Source: an uncultured Bacteroidales bacterium (GTDB lineage: Bacteria > Bacteroidota > Bacteroidia > Bacteroidales > UBA932). From it: 19,097 nucleotides of DNA. Positions within the stretch are counted from its first letter, which is position 1. The number at the start of each line of letters is the position of its first letter. The stretch covers positions 1 through 19,097 of the forward strand of contig CAMJHJ010000020.1 of assembly GCA_946405485.1 (NCBI GenBank). The letters run 5' to 3'. A program made the position numbers and the translations under genes. Below are positions 1-7,146 of the stretch, in pieces. The notes beneath the pieces were generated by a model. The model searched no databases. It was not told the origin of the DNA and worked only from the letters and a program-made list of their open reading frames with translations.

Positions 1-2161
1 GGATTTCCTCGCAGCTCCACTCGCCGAGGGGTTTGTGCTTGATGCGCTTGGCCGGGATCACGCCGTAGACGGATCCGTGGACCTGGTACTCCTTGAGCCA
101 GCCGGCGTAGATTGGATCGTCGTGATCGAGAACCTGCACCTCGCACATGCCGCCATAGGCAGCATCCACGCCGTGGGGCGTACGCACGCCGACACCATTG
201 TTGGCGCCCGGGCGCACGAAACTGAACTCGAAGCGGAAGACGAAGTCGCGATATTCCTTCTCTGTATAGAGGTTTCCCCCGTTGCCGTAGCCGGAGGTGA
301 CATAGATCTCGTTGTTGGTGATGCGGTAGCCTTCCTTGTTGCCGGTCCACTTGTCCAGGTTGGTCCCGTCGAAAAGCATTTCGAACCCCGCTTTCTTCTC
401 TTCCTCGCTGAGCGTGAAGATGGGGGAGCCCGCCTTGGTCTCAGACAGCATCTTCCTGATTTCGTCCACGGCATAGCCGTCGTCCGCCGTTCCGCGGGCC
501 TGGAAAGCCTGGATGGCTTTGTTCAGAATGTCTGCCTTAGTCGCGGCGTCCAGGTCGTCGAGGCATTTCGCGGCGATGTTCTTGGCAGCCTGGGCGGCGG
601 AGGCGGCGACCTCCTTATCCGGGTTACCCAGATAAGAACCTGCCACGGCGAAAGCCTTGGAGGTCGGGGTGTTGCCGAGTTTGGCGAGGAAGTTCTGCAG
701 CAAGGCGGGATCCTTCGCGGCACCCAGCGCATCCGCCAGGGCGTTGCACTTGCGGTCTACGTCTTTCTCATAGCGGTCCACGAAACTGACATAATCCTTC
801 AGTGCGGCAAGGTTGCCGGCACGACCGGCTGCAAGCAGCGCGGGGGCAGCCTTGTAGTTGCCCGTCTTGCCGAGGGCCTTTACGGCCTCAAGGGAGCCGT
901 TCTGCGCCGCTTCCGTCAGGTCTTTCACGGCCTCGTCCGTGCCGGACAGCGCCAGCGCAGGGAAGAAACGCTCCGGATGGCGTGCGCCTTCGATGATCTT
1001 GATGACGTTATCGTACTTCTCGGCAGGCGAGAGAGTCTTGATCGCAGCGGCGAATCCCTTGGCAAAACCGGGGACGTCGGCTTCTTTCGCCTTGTCCAGC
1101 AGGTTGGCGAGACGTCCGATATCCGTAGCTTTCGCAATGCCCGGGAGGGCCTGGATGGCGCCGGGATCACCCTCTGCGGCAAGCGCAAAGATCCGCTCGG
1201 CGGCATTGGTCATGCCCTTGGAGCCTGCGAGGGCGAGCAGGTTGCTCAGCGCGGGGCCGGAAGCATTCTCAAGTGCGGCTGCGACCTTGCCCTTCAGGTC
1301 TCCCGGGAAGGATTTGAGGGCCTTCAGGGCAGCGGGAGCGTTGTCTCCGCCGAGCTGCCCGATCAAAGCATCGGCCGCTGCGTCACCACCGATTTTACCG
1401 GCGGCCTCGATAGCGGCGGAGGCGATATCTTTCAATGAACCAAACTGTCCGAGAATCAGCGGGAGCTGCGACGCGATCTTATTGTCTCCCAACCAGTTGA
1501 GGACATCGACCTTGCCTTCCTCGCTGAGCGACTTGAACTTCTTCGCCACCTTTGCGGCGAAAGCGTCCGTGGCCGGGGCATAACGGCGCAGCGCCGTGCC
1601 GCGGACCAGGCGGCTCTTGTCGGTGATGGCTTTGAGCAGGTCTTTCTCCGGGACGGCGCCAAGCACCTTCTCCTTCTCGTAGAGCGCCTCGCATTTTTCC
1701 TGGGAGGTGGCGTTCTTGCCGAAGGCCTTCGCGTCGACGGGGGCGGTTACGACCGTATTGTCCGGCTTGCCCAGCAGCCAGAGCTGGCTCTCGAGGAACT
1801 GGCGGTTGACCGGATCGGCGCAGGCGGCGATGGCTTTCTGCAGACCCTCCTTCACGGCAGTCTTCCAGATCTGGTTGCCTGGCGTGGCCGCGAAATTGGT
1901 CAGGCCGTTGATGGCGTATTCTACGCGGTTGTTGGCGCCTTTCTCGGCGCTTTGCAGCATCGCTGCGAGTTTGACGACGCTCTCGGGGGCCGCCTTAGCC
2001 AGGTCCAGCATGTCGCTGGCCAGTGCAGCCGCGTCTTGGGCGGGCATCTGGGCGACGACGTCGCCGACAATCGTCTCAACGGTACGCTGGCGCGCATCCT
2101 GCGCCTGCAGGGTGAAGCAAAGGGCGAGCGTAGCCAGGATCAGGGTAAAAATCTTTTTCAT
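1..2161 (-). CDS. Secreted HEAT-repeat-like protein with C-terminal DUF1080 (3-keto-disaccharide hydrolase) domain, 3' end cut by window
   Basis: The frame is open from an ATG at 2161 to the left edge, giving 720 residues without a stop. Residues 1-20 form a signal peptide (MKKIFTLILA start, cleavage likely before Q21). Residues about 40-560 are alanine-rich and helical, with repeated helix-turn-helix units of the HEAT/ARM type, for example around 245-300 and 420-530. From about 590 the sequence turns into the DUF1080 fold: a LFDGTNLDKW motif (597-606), GANNGVGVR (652-660), CEVQVLDHD (673-681) and HGSVYGVIPAK (695-705). Family knowledge: DUF1080 (PF06439) enzymes act on 3-keto-glycosides made by Gfo/Idh/MocA oxidoreductases; just such an oxidoreductase lies 15 bases upstream, preceded by a strong ribosome site for this gene. 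By inference this is an exported, probably periplasmic, 3-keto-glycoside lyase or hydrolase; the role of the large helical part is unknown. Roughly 80-100 residues are probably missing. The domain call is firm, the substrate unknown. Confidence 0.88.
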   Translation of the reverse strand, partial: MKKIFTLILATLALCFTLQAQDARQRTVETIVGDVVAQMPAQDAAALASDMLDLAKAAPESVVKLAAMLQSAEKGANNRVEYAINGLTNFAATPGNQIWKTAVKEGLQKAIAACADPVNRQFLESQLWLLGKPDNTVVTAPVDAKAFGKNATSQEKCEALYEKEKVLGAVPEKDLLKAITDKSRLVRGTALRRYAPATDAFAAKVAKKFKSLSEEGKVDVLNWLGDNKIASQLPLILGQFGSLKDIASAAIEAAGKIGGDAAADALIGQLGGDNAPAALKALKSFPGDLKGKVAAALENASGPALSNLLALAGSKGMTNAAERIFALAAEGDPGAIQALPGIAKATDIGRLANLLDKAKEADVPGFAKGFAAAIKTLSPAEKYDNVIKIIEGARHPERFFPALALSGTDEAVKDLTEAAQNGSLEAVKALGKTGNYKAAPALLAAGRAGNLAALKDYVSFVDRYEKDVDRKCNALADALGAAKDPALLQNFLAKLGNTPTSKAFAVAGSYLGNPDKEVAASAAQAAKNIAAKCLDDLDAATKADILNKAIQAFQARGTADDGYAVDEIRKMLSETKAGSPIFTLSEEEKKAGFEMLFDGTNLDKWTGNKEGYRITNNEIYVTSGYGNGGNLYTEKEYRDFVFRFEFSFVRPGANNGVGVRTPHGVDAAYGGMCEVQVLDHDDPIYAGWLKEYQVHGSVYGVIPAKRIKHKPLGEWSCEEI

Positions 2162-2168
2162 AACGGCG

Positions 2169-2176
2169 TCCTCCTT
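2169..2176 (-). promoter_or_regulatory. Strong Shine-Dalgarno site of the HEAT/DUF1080 gene
   Basis: Read on the minus strand the bases are AAGGAGGA, directly after the TAA of the upstream oxidoreductase, with the GGAGG core 8 bases before the ATG at 2161. Most genes here have weak or no such site, so this near-perfect match both fixes the start and suggests strong translation of the secreted product. Confidence 0.8.
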
Positions 2177-3484
2177 TTATTTCAACAATTGTCCCCAATC
2201 TCCCCGCATCGGCTGGTCGATGAGCAGGTTGGCCGCGTCATCGTTGACGAAGAGTTGCTTTTCGGGATCGAAAATGAGATTGCGGCCCAGGCGCAGCGCG
2301 CAGACACCCATGTTGACGATGGTGGCGCTGTGGTAGCCGTTGTCTTCGTTGAGGGAGAAAGGACGGCGCGTACGTACGCACTCCAGGAAGTCGGTGTTGG
2401 TCGGTTCCGGGTCGGGAAGTTCGTTGATGATGTCCATCACGTAGGGTATGGTGCACTCGAAGCCCTGGTAGACCTTGCCGAGCGGGCCCTCGATGTACGG
2501 GACCTTGCCCTTGCTCTCATAGCCTTCGCCTTCGAGGATGATCTTGCAACCGTCGGCGTAGGTGTAAGTGATGCTGCGCCAGATGCCGATGGCGTCCGGA
2601 TGCTGCTGGGGAGCGTCGATCTCGACCTTCACGGGGAATTCGTCATCCTTGCCGAGGAAATACTGCACGGGATCGATGTAGTGCTGGCCCATGTCGCCCA
2701 GACCGCCGCCGTCATAATCCCAGTATCCGCGGAAGGTGGAATGGGTGCGATGGCGGTTGTAGGGCTTGAACGGAGCCGGTCCGAGCCACATGTCGTAGTC
2801 CAGGCAGGCAGGGACGGGTTCGGGGATGAGGTTCTCCTTGCCGGTCCAGTAGAACTTCCATGCAAAACCGGTGGCGCCCGAGATGCGGACGGTCAGCGGC
2901 CAGCCCAGCAGCCCGCTCGCGACCAGCTTCTTCAGAGGCTTGACGTTCGTGCCGAGACCATAGAAAGTGTCCTTGAAACGGAACCAGGTGTTGAGCCGGA
3001 AAATGCTGCCGTTGCGCTTGACAGCCTCCCGGACCCTTTTCCCCTCACCGATGGTGCGGGTCATGGGTTTCTCGCAGAAGATGTCCTTGCCGGCATTGGC
3101 GGCTTCGCAAGACATGATGCCGTGCCAGTGGGGCGGGGTGGCGATATGCACGATGTCGATGTCCGGGTCGTGGACGAGGTCACGCCAGTCGGTGTAGGCT
3201 TTGGGAGTCTCTCCGAAGGTGTCTTTCGCCCTCTTGAGGGTCTTGCTCAGATGTTCGCTGTCCACATCGCACATGGCGACGAGGCGGCAGTTCTGGTCGC
3301 TGACGAAGTGGCTGTTGGAGTTGCCGATACCGCCGACGCCGATGACGCCGCGGGTCAACTGGTCGCTGGGAGCGATGAAGTTGTTGTCACCGCCCATCTT
3401 TCCGAAAGCCTTGCGGGGCGCGATGGTAAACAGCGCGATGCCCGCTCCGGTCGTTTTCAGAAAGGATCTTCTGCTTTGGTCCAT
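2177..3484 (-). CDS. Gfo/Idh/MocA family NAD(P)-dependent oxidoreductase with twin-arginine signal
   Basis: The 435-residue product begins with a twin-arginine motif (SRRSFLK, residues 4-10) and a hydrophobic stretch, so it is probably exported folded by the Tat system with its cofactor bound. A Rossmann nucleotide-binding loop (GVIGVGGIG, 46-54) follows, then the EKP motif (138-140) typical of the family, and a GGGLGDMGQHYID segment carrying the conserved catalytic-type His. A DYDMWLGPAP stretch is common in the secreted bacterial subgroup. Family knowledge: such enzymes oxidise sugars, often the 3-hydroxyl of glycosides, using tightly held NAD. It is followed at 15 bases by the DUF1080 protein, so the pair likely forms a 3-keto-glycoside cleavage route. 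GH109-like glycosidases share this fold and Tat signal; I consider that less likely given the neighbour. The gene starts 21 bases after dnaJ, without a clear ribosome site. Confidence 0.88.
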   Translation of the reverse strand: MDQSRRSFLKTTGAGIALFTIAPRKAFGKMGGDNNFIAPSDQLTRGVIGVGGIGNSNSHFVSDQNCRLVAMCDVDSEHLSKTLKRAKDTFGETPKAYTDWRDLVHDPDIDIVHIATPPHWHGIMSCEAANAGKDIFCEKPMTRTIGEGKRVREAVKRNGSIFRLNTWFRFKDTFYGLGTNVKPLKKLVASGLLGWPLTVRISGATGFAWKFYWTGKENLIPEPVPACLDYDMWLGPAPFKPYNRHRTHSTFRGYWDYDGGGLGDMGQHYIDPVQYFLGKDDEFPVKVEIDAPQQHPDAIGIWRSITYTYADGCKIILEGEGYESKGKVPYIEGPLGKVYQGFECTIPYVMDIINELPDPEPTNTDFLECVRTRRPFSLNEDNGYHSATIVNMGVCALRLGRNLIFDPEKQLFVNDDAANLLIDQPMRGDWGQLLK

Positions 3485-3505
3485 AGGGTGTGTGGTTATG
3501 TGAAA

Positions 3506-4696
3506 TTAAAAGATTGTCTTTTCTTTTTCGAAAAGCGCCTTGTCATCCCGGCTGAGGTCGGGGGTGAAGGAGCGGCTGCCGCGCATCGATTCGATCGCGG
3601 CTTTTTCGCTGCGGTCCAACTTACGCGGAATCCATACCAATACCTTGACATACAGGTCGCCGCGGCCATAGCTGTTGACGGTAGGAAGTCCCTTTCCGCG
3701 CAGTTTGACGACCGTGCCGGACTGGGTGCCGGGATCGAGCTTGACCCGTTCGGCGCCGCCCAGGGCGGGCACCGTGATCTCACAGCCGAGCATGGCATCG
3801 GTGACGGGGATGACTTTGGTATAGAAGAGGTTGTTGCCCTCGCGCTTCAGCTCGGGGCTCTCGATCTCCTCGATGACGACCTGAAGGTCGCCATTGACGC
3901 CGTTGTGCTGGGCGGCATGGCCTTCGCCCCGCATCGTCAGGATCATGCCGGCTTCCACACCGGCGGGAATCTTGACTTTCACGTTCTCGCGCTTGCGTAC
4001 GAGGCCCGTCCCGTCGCAGCTCCGGCAGGGATTGCTCACGATCTTGCCCTCACCGTGGCACTGCGGGCAGGTCGTGTAGGACATCGCCCGCCCGAAGAGG
4101 GTGTTGGTCGTATGCTGGACCTGGCCCGAGCCCTTGCAGGTGGGGCAGGTCTTGATGTCGGATGCATTCTTGCTCCCCTTGCCGCCGCAATCGGGGCAGG
4201 GGCGCTTACGCTCCAGACTGATTTCCTTTTCGCAGCCGTTGGCGATCTCCTGGAGGGTCAGCTTTACGCGGGTGCGGATATCCTGGCCGCGGTAAACCCT
4301 CTGGGAAGAGGAACGGTTGCCGCCGAAGCCTCCGAATCCGCTGAAACCACCGAAACCTCCGCCGAAAGCGCTCCCGAACGCACCGCCGAAGAGGTTGTTC
4401 AAGATGTCCTCCAGATTGCCGAAGCCCTGGCTCCAATCCGGACCGGCCGCGCCGTCGACGCCGGAGAATCCGAACTGGTCGTAGCGTGCCTTCTTGTCGG
4501 GATCGCTCAGGACGGAATAGGCCTCGGAGGCTTCCTTGAACTTTTCCTCCGCGGTCTTCTTCTCCTGGGCGGTACCGTCCACCCACCGGTCCGGATGCCA
4601 TTTCAAGGCAGCCTTGCGGTAGGCGCTTTTGATATCGTCGGCCGAGGCTCCTTTCGTGAGCCCCAATACCTCATAGTAATCTCTTTTTTCTGCCAT
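3506..4696 (-). CDS. dnaJ: Molecular chaperone DnaJ (Hsp40)
   Basis: This is a full-length type I DnaJ of 396 residues. The J domain (about 5-75) carries the HPD motif at 34-36, needed to stimulate the DnaK ATPase. A Gly/Phe-rich linker follows (about 90-127), then four CxxCxGxG zinc motifs beginning at C167, C184, C210 and C224, and the C-terminal substrate-binding domains with the usual GDLYVKV stretch. It acts in the cytoplasm with DnaK and GrpE in refolding. grpE lies 6 bases upstream, and an AGGAG site sits within the last grpE codons, so the two are translationally coupled; dnaK is not in the window. All key residues are present. Unusually, the next gene 21 bases downstream is a sugar oxidoreductase. 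Confidence 0.97.
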   Translation of the reverse strand: MAEKRDYYEVLGLTKGASADDIKSAYRKAALKWHPDRWVDGTAQEKKTAEEKFKEASEAYSVLSDPDKKARYDQFGFSGVDGAAGPDWSQGFGNLEDILNNLFGGAFGSAFGGGFGGFSGFGGFGGNRSSSQRVYRGQDIRTRVKLTLQEIANGCEKEISLERKRPCPDCGGKGSKNASDIKTCPTCKGSGQVQHTTNTLFGRAMSYTTCPQCHGEGKIVSNPCRSCDGTGLVRKRENVKVKIPAGVEAGMILTMRGEGHAAQHNGVNGDLQVVIEEIESPELKREGNNLFYTKVIPVTDAMLGCEITVPALGGAERVKLDPGTQSGTVVKLRGKGLPTVNSYGRGDLYVKVLVWIPRKLDRSEKAAIESMRGSRSFTPDLSRDDKALFEKEKTIF

Positions 4697-4702
4697 TTCC
4701 GT

Positions 4703-5284
4703 CTATGCTCCTACCACTACCTTGGCATACCGGAGGACCTTGCCGTTCAGGGTGTATCCGGTCTGTACCACGTCGATCACCATCCCCTTGAGGCTTTCCT
4801 CCGGGGCGGGGAACTGCGTCACCGCCTCGTGGAAGTCCGTGTCGAAAGGTTTCCCTACGGCATCGATCACTGCGAGACCGCGTGTCTTGAGGTATGCCAT
4901 GAGTTTGTCGTAAATCAGGTTCGTGCCTTCCTTGGCGGCCTCGTCGGAACTGCCTTCGAGCATCTTGATCGCACGTTCGCAGTCGTCCAGGACCGGAAGC
5001 AGGCCCTTGATCGTGTCGGCGGCCGCCGAACTGATGAGGCTGAGACGGTCCTCGGCGCTCCTGCGCCGGAAAGTCTCGAACTCGGCCATCAGACGGAGGT
5101 AGTCGTCCTTTCCTTGCTGTATCTGTGTCTGGCTGTCTTCCAGCTGCTTTTTGCTTTCATCGAGTTTTTTCTGAAGCTCTTCCAGTTTCTTGGCCTCCTT
5201 GGCCTCTTTCTTCTGCTCTTTCTTGGGAGTCTTGATCTCTTTTTCTTCTGCCATGATATCTTGTGCTTTTTCCATGGGATTCAT
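4703..5284 (-). CDS. grpE: Nucleotide exchange factor GrpE
   Basis: GrpE releases ADP from DnaK. The product has a charged Lys/Glu-rich N-terminus, a long coiled coil (about residues 22-110, the dimer stalk) and the conserved C-terminal beta domain with GKPFDTDFHEAV and a TGYTLNGKVLRYAKV stretch close to the end. The open frame begins at 5299, but I chose the second ATG (5284, MNPMEK, 193 residues): it resembles the start of Bacteroidales GrpE as I recall it, and the first ATG lies within a small inverted repeat. Starts at 5299 or 5254 remain possible. The gene follows the ABC-F gene after 62-77 bases, the widest gap in the array, which holds a promoter-like site; dnaJ follows at 6 bases. Confidence 0.95.
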   Translation of the reverse strand: MNPMEKAQDIMAEEKEIKTPKKEQKKEAKEAKKLEELQKKLDESKKQLEDSQTQIQQGKDDYLRLMAEFETFRRRSAEDRLSLISSAAADTIKGLLPVLDDCERAIKMLEGSSDEAAKEGTNLIYDKLMAYLKTRGLAVIDAVGKPFDTDFHEAVTQFPAPEESLKGMVIDVVQTGYTLNGKVLRYAKVVVGA

Positions 5285-5292
5285 CAAATAAC

Positions 5293-5324
5293 CTGCCATC
5301 CGCCCATCGCTGACAATGTGGCAG
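5293..5324 (-). other. Small inverted repeat in the grpE leader
   Basis: Bases 5293-5298 (ctgcca) and 5319-5324 (tggcag) are perfect 6-base complements around a 20-base loop. The arm at 5293-5298 contains two bases of the upstream-most possible grpE start codon. It has no following T-run, so it is not a convincing terminator; it may be a weak mRNA hairpin favouring the start at 5284, or chance. Confidence 0.25.
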
Positions 5325-5334
5325 ATTCATTGTG

Positions 5335-5365
5335 TAAATATAAGGAATCGTTTCGGTTTTATCAA
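5335..5365 (-). promoter_or_regulatory. Probable Bacteroidota-type promoter of grpE-dnaJ
   Basis: On the minus strand TATATTTA (5342-5335) matches the Bacteroidota -7 box TAnnTTTG at all but the last base. A TTG (5365-5363) lies 20 bases upstream, at the spacing expected of the -33 element. The inferred start of transcription near 5328 leaves a leader of about 30-45 bases. The -33 part overlaps the stop codon of the ABC-F gene. No CIRCE-type operator is visible. Confidence 0.5.
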
Positions 5366-7140
5366 TACAGGGACAGCTCCAGCCAGCGCATCTCCTTCGT
5401 ATCGATGAGATCCTTGATTTCCGCGTAGCGCCGGGAGGCTTCTTCGCATTCCGCATAGGAGAGCGTGCCTCCGGACAGGCGTGCCTCCAGTTCCGCCTTC
5501 TCCGCGCCCAGCGCCTCCAGTTCCTTTTCGAGGGCTTCGAATTCGCGGTCTTCTTTCCAGCTGCGTTTCTTCTTCTCCGGCGCTTTCGGGGCTTGCGCGG
5601 GGGCCTTGGAGGCCTTCTGTTCCGCTTCACGCAAGCGTTTCTGCTCCGCCTCGTAGTCCTTGATGTAGCTCCGGTATTCGGTATAGCCTCCGATGAAATC
5701 CTTGACGACGCCGTCGCCGCAGAAGACGAGCAGATGGTCCACCAGCCGGTCCAGGAAATGCCGGTCATGGGAAACGATGACCAGGGTGCCCTTGAAGGCG
5801 AGCAGATACTCTTCCAAGACATTGAGCGTGACGATGTCCAGGTCGTTGGTCGGCTCGTCCAGGATGAGCAGGTTGGGCTGCTGCATCAGGATGGTGAGCA
5901 GGTAGAGCCGCCGCTTCTCGCCGCCGGACAGGGAAGAGATGCGGTTGGACAGCATGTCGTGAGGGAAAAGGAAGGTGGACAGCAGGTGCGTGTCGCTGAC
6001 GGTCTCTAGCACAGTCTGCTCCTCGTCGAAGCGCATGCCTTCCTGGCGGTAATAACCGATCTTGAGGGAGACGCCGCGGTCGATCGTGCCGGTGAGTGTC
6101 CCGTCACCCGTATCCGCGCCGGTCAGCAGGTTGATGAAGGTGCTCTTGCCAACCCCGTTGCGGCCGACGATGCCGACCCGTTCGTAGCGCTGGAAATTGT
6201 AGGTGAAATGCGACAGGTAACAGTCTCCGCCGTAGTAGAAACTCACATCCTTGCAATTGATGATCTTGGTCCCGAGTCGGGACGCACCGCCCACGTCTCC
6301 CATGTCTACTTTCGAACTCCGGTACACCTGGGCGGCCCGGTCTTTCAATTCGTAAAAGGCATCCTTGCGGTATTTTGCCTTCCCGGTTCGGGCGCAGGGG
6401 GTCGCGTGCATCCATTCCAGTTCGCGGCGCAGGATGTTGCGGACCTTGTCGGTCTCCGCGTTGTAGTTGTCGATGCGTTCCTGCCTCTTTTCCAGGAAAT
6501 TCTCGTAATCGCCCCGGTAGATGTAGATCGCCCCATGGTCCATCTCCATCACCGTATTGCAGACGCGGTCCAGGAAATAACGGTCATGGGTGACCATGAA
6601 TAAGGTGCACCGGGACTTCTTGAACCAGCCTTCCAGGAACTCGATGGCATCCGTGTCCAGGTGGTTGGTCGGTTCGTCCATGATGAAGAAATCCGCTTCC
6701 GTGGCGAGCATCCGCGTCAGGGCGACGCGCTTGACTTCTCCGCCGGAGAGCGTGTCCATCCGCTGGCTCCCATCCCCGAGAGAGAAGGAGGTAAGCAGCT
6801 GACGGATACGGAGTTCGTAAGCAAAGAGCCCGTCTTCGTCAAGCTCCCGGGTCCATTCGGAGGAATCATCCCAGATCTGGTCGAAGATGCATTTCCCGGG
6901 ATCGAAGGCATAGTCCTGCTCCAGGAAGGCGATGCGGATCTGCTTGAGGAACTTGATCCGTCCGCCGGAATCGGACTTGTCTTTCCCGGCCAGGATACGC
7001 ATCAGGGTCGTCTTGCCGGTGCCGTTGGGCGCGATGAGGGCGATCTTGTCGCCCTCATTGATGTTGAATCCTATATTCTCGAAGAGGACCTTCTCTCCGT
7101 AGGATTTGGATATGTTCTCGATCTGGAGATAACTGGCCAT
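5362..7140 (-). CDS. ABC-F family ATPase, Uup-like
   Basis: The 592-residue protein has two ATP-binding cassettes and no membrane segments, which defines the ABC-F class of ribosome-associated ATPases. In the first cassette the Walker A is APNGTGKTT (37-45), the signature LSGGE (131-135) and the Walker B IMDEPTNHLD (153-162). In the second they are GRNGVGKST (326-334), LSGGE (404-408) and LILDEPTNDLD (425-435). The inter-cassette linker (about 205-290) holds the RRELEWM and RTGKAKYRKD stretch, and a Lys/Glu-rich C-terminal coiled coil (about 525-590) follows; both point to Uup rather than an EttA or resistance-type ABC-F. Uup proteins are linked to ribosome function and to tolerance of DNA rearrangement in E. 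coli. The first Walker A has Ala in place of the usual leading Gly. It starts 6 bases after trkA and precedes grpE. Confidence 0.93.
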   Translation of the reverse strand: MASYLQIENISKSYGEKVLFENIGFNINEGDKIALIAPNGTGKTTLMRILAGKDKSDSGGRIKFLKQIRIAFLEQDYAFDPGKCIFDQIWDDSSEWTRELDEDGLFAYELRIRQLLTSFSLGDGSQRMDTLSGGEVKRVALTRMLATEADFFIMDEPTNHLDTDAIEFLEGWFKKSRCTLFMVTHDRYFLDRVCNTVMEMDHGAIYIYRGDYENFLEKRQERIDNYNAETDKVRNILRRELEWMHATPCARTGKAKYRKDAFYELKDRAAQVYRSSKVDMGDVGGASRLGTKIINCKDVSFYYGGDCYLSHFTYNFQRYERVGIVGRNGVGKSTFINLLTGADTGDGTLTGTIDRGVSLKIGYYRQEGMRFDEEQTVLETVSDTHLLSTFLFPHDMLSNRISSLSGGEKRRLYLLTILMQQPNLLILDEPTNDLDIVTLNVLEEYLLAFKGTLVIVSHDRHFLDRLVDHLLVFCGDGVVKDFIGGYTEYRSYIKDYEAEQKRLREAEQKASKAPAQAPKAPEKKKRSWKEDREFEALEKELEALGAEKAELEARLSGGTLSYAECEEASRRYAEIKDLIDTKEMRWLELSLY

Positions 7141-7146
7141 CCTTCA

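Noticed and set aside
2177..3484. GH109 alpha-N-acetylgalactosaminidase for the oxidoreductase.
   Set aside because: The fold and Tat signal are shared, but the adjacent DUF1080 gene better fits a 3-keto-glycoside oxidoreductase; a tree would be needed to exclude GH109 fully.
4300..4430. A repetitive GC-rich tract that looks like a short tandem repeat.
   Set aside because: It encodes the Gly/Phe-rich linker of DnaJ, so the repetition is due to the protein sequence.
1952..5428. A 1158-codon open frame on the plus strand, antisense to five genes.
   Set aside because: It lies opposite well-identified genes (DUF1080, oxidoreductase, DnaJ, GrpE, ABC-F), shows no domain or sensible composition, and is explained by GC-rich codon positions that remove stops in the antisense frame.
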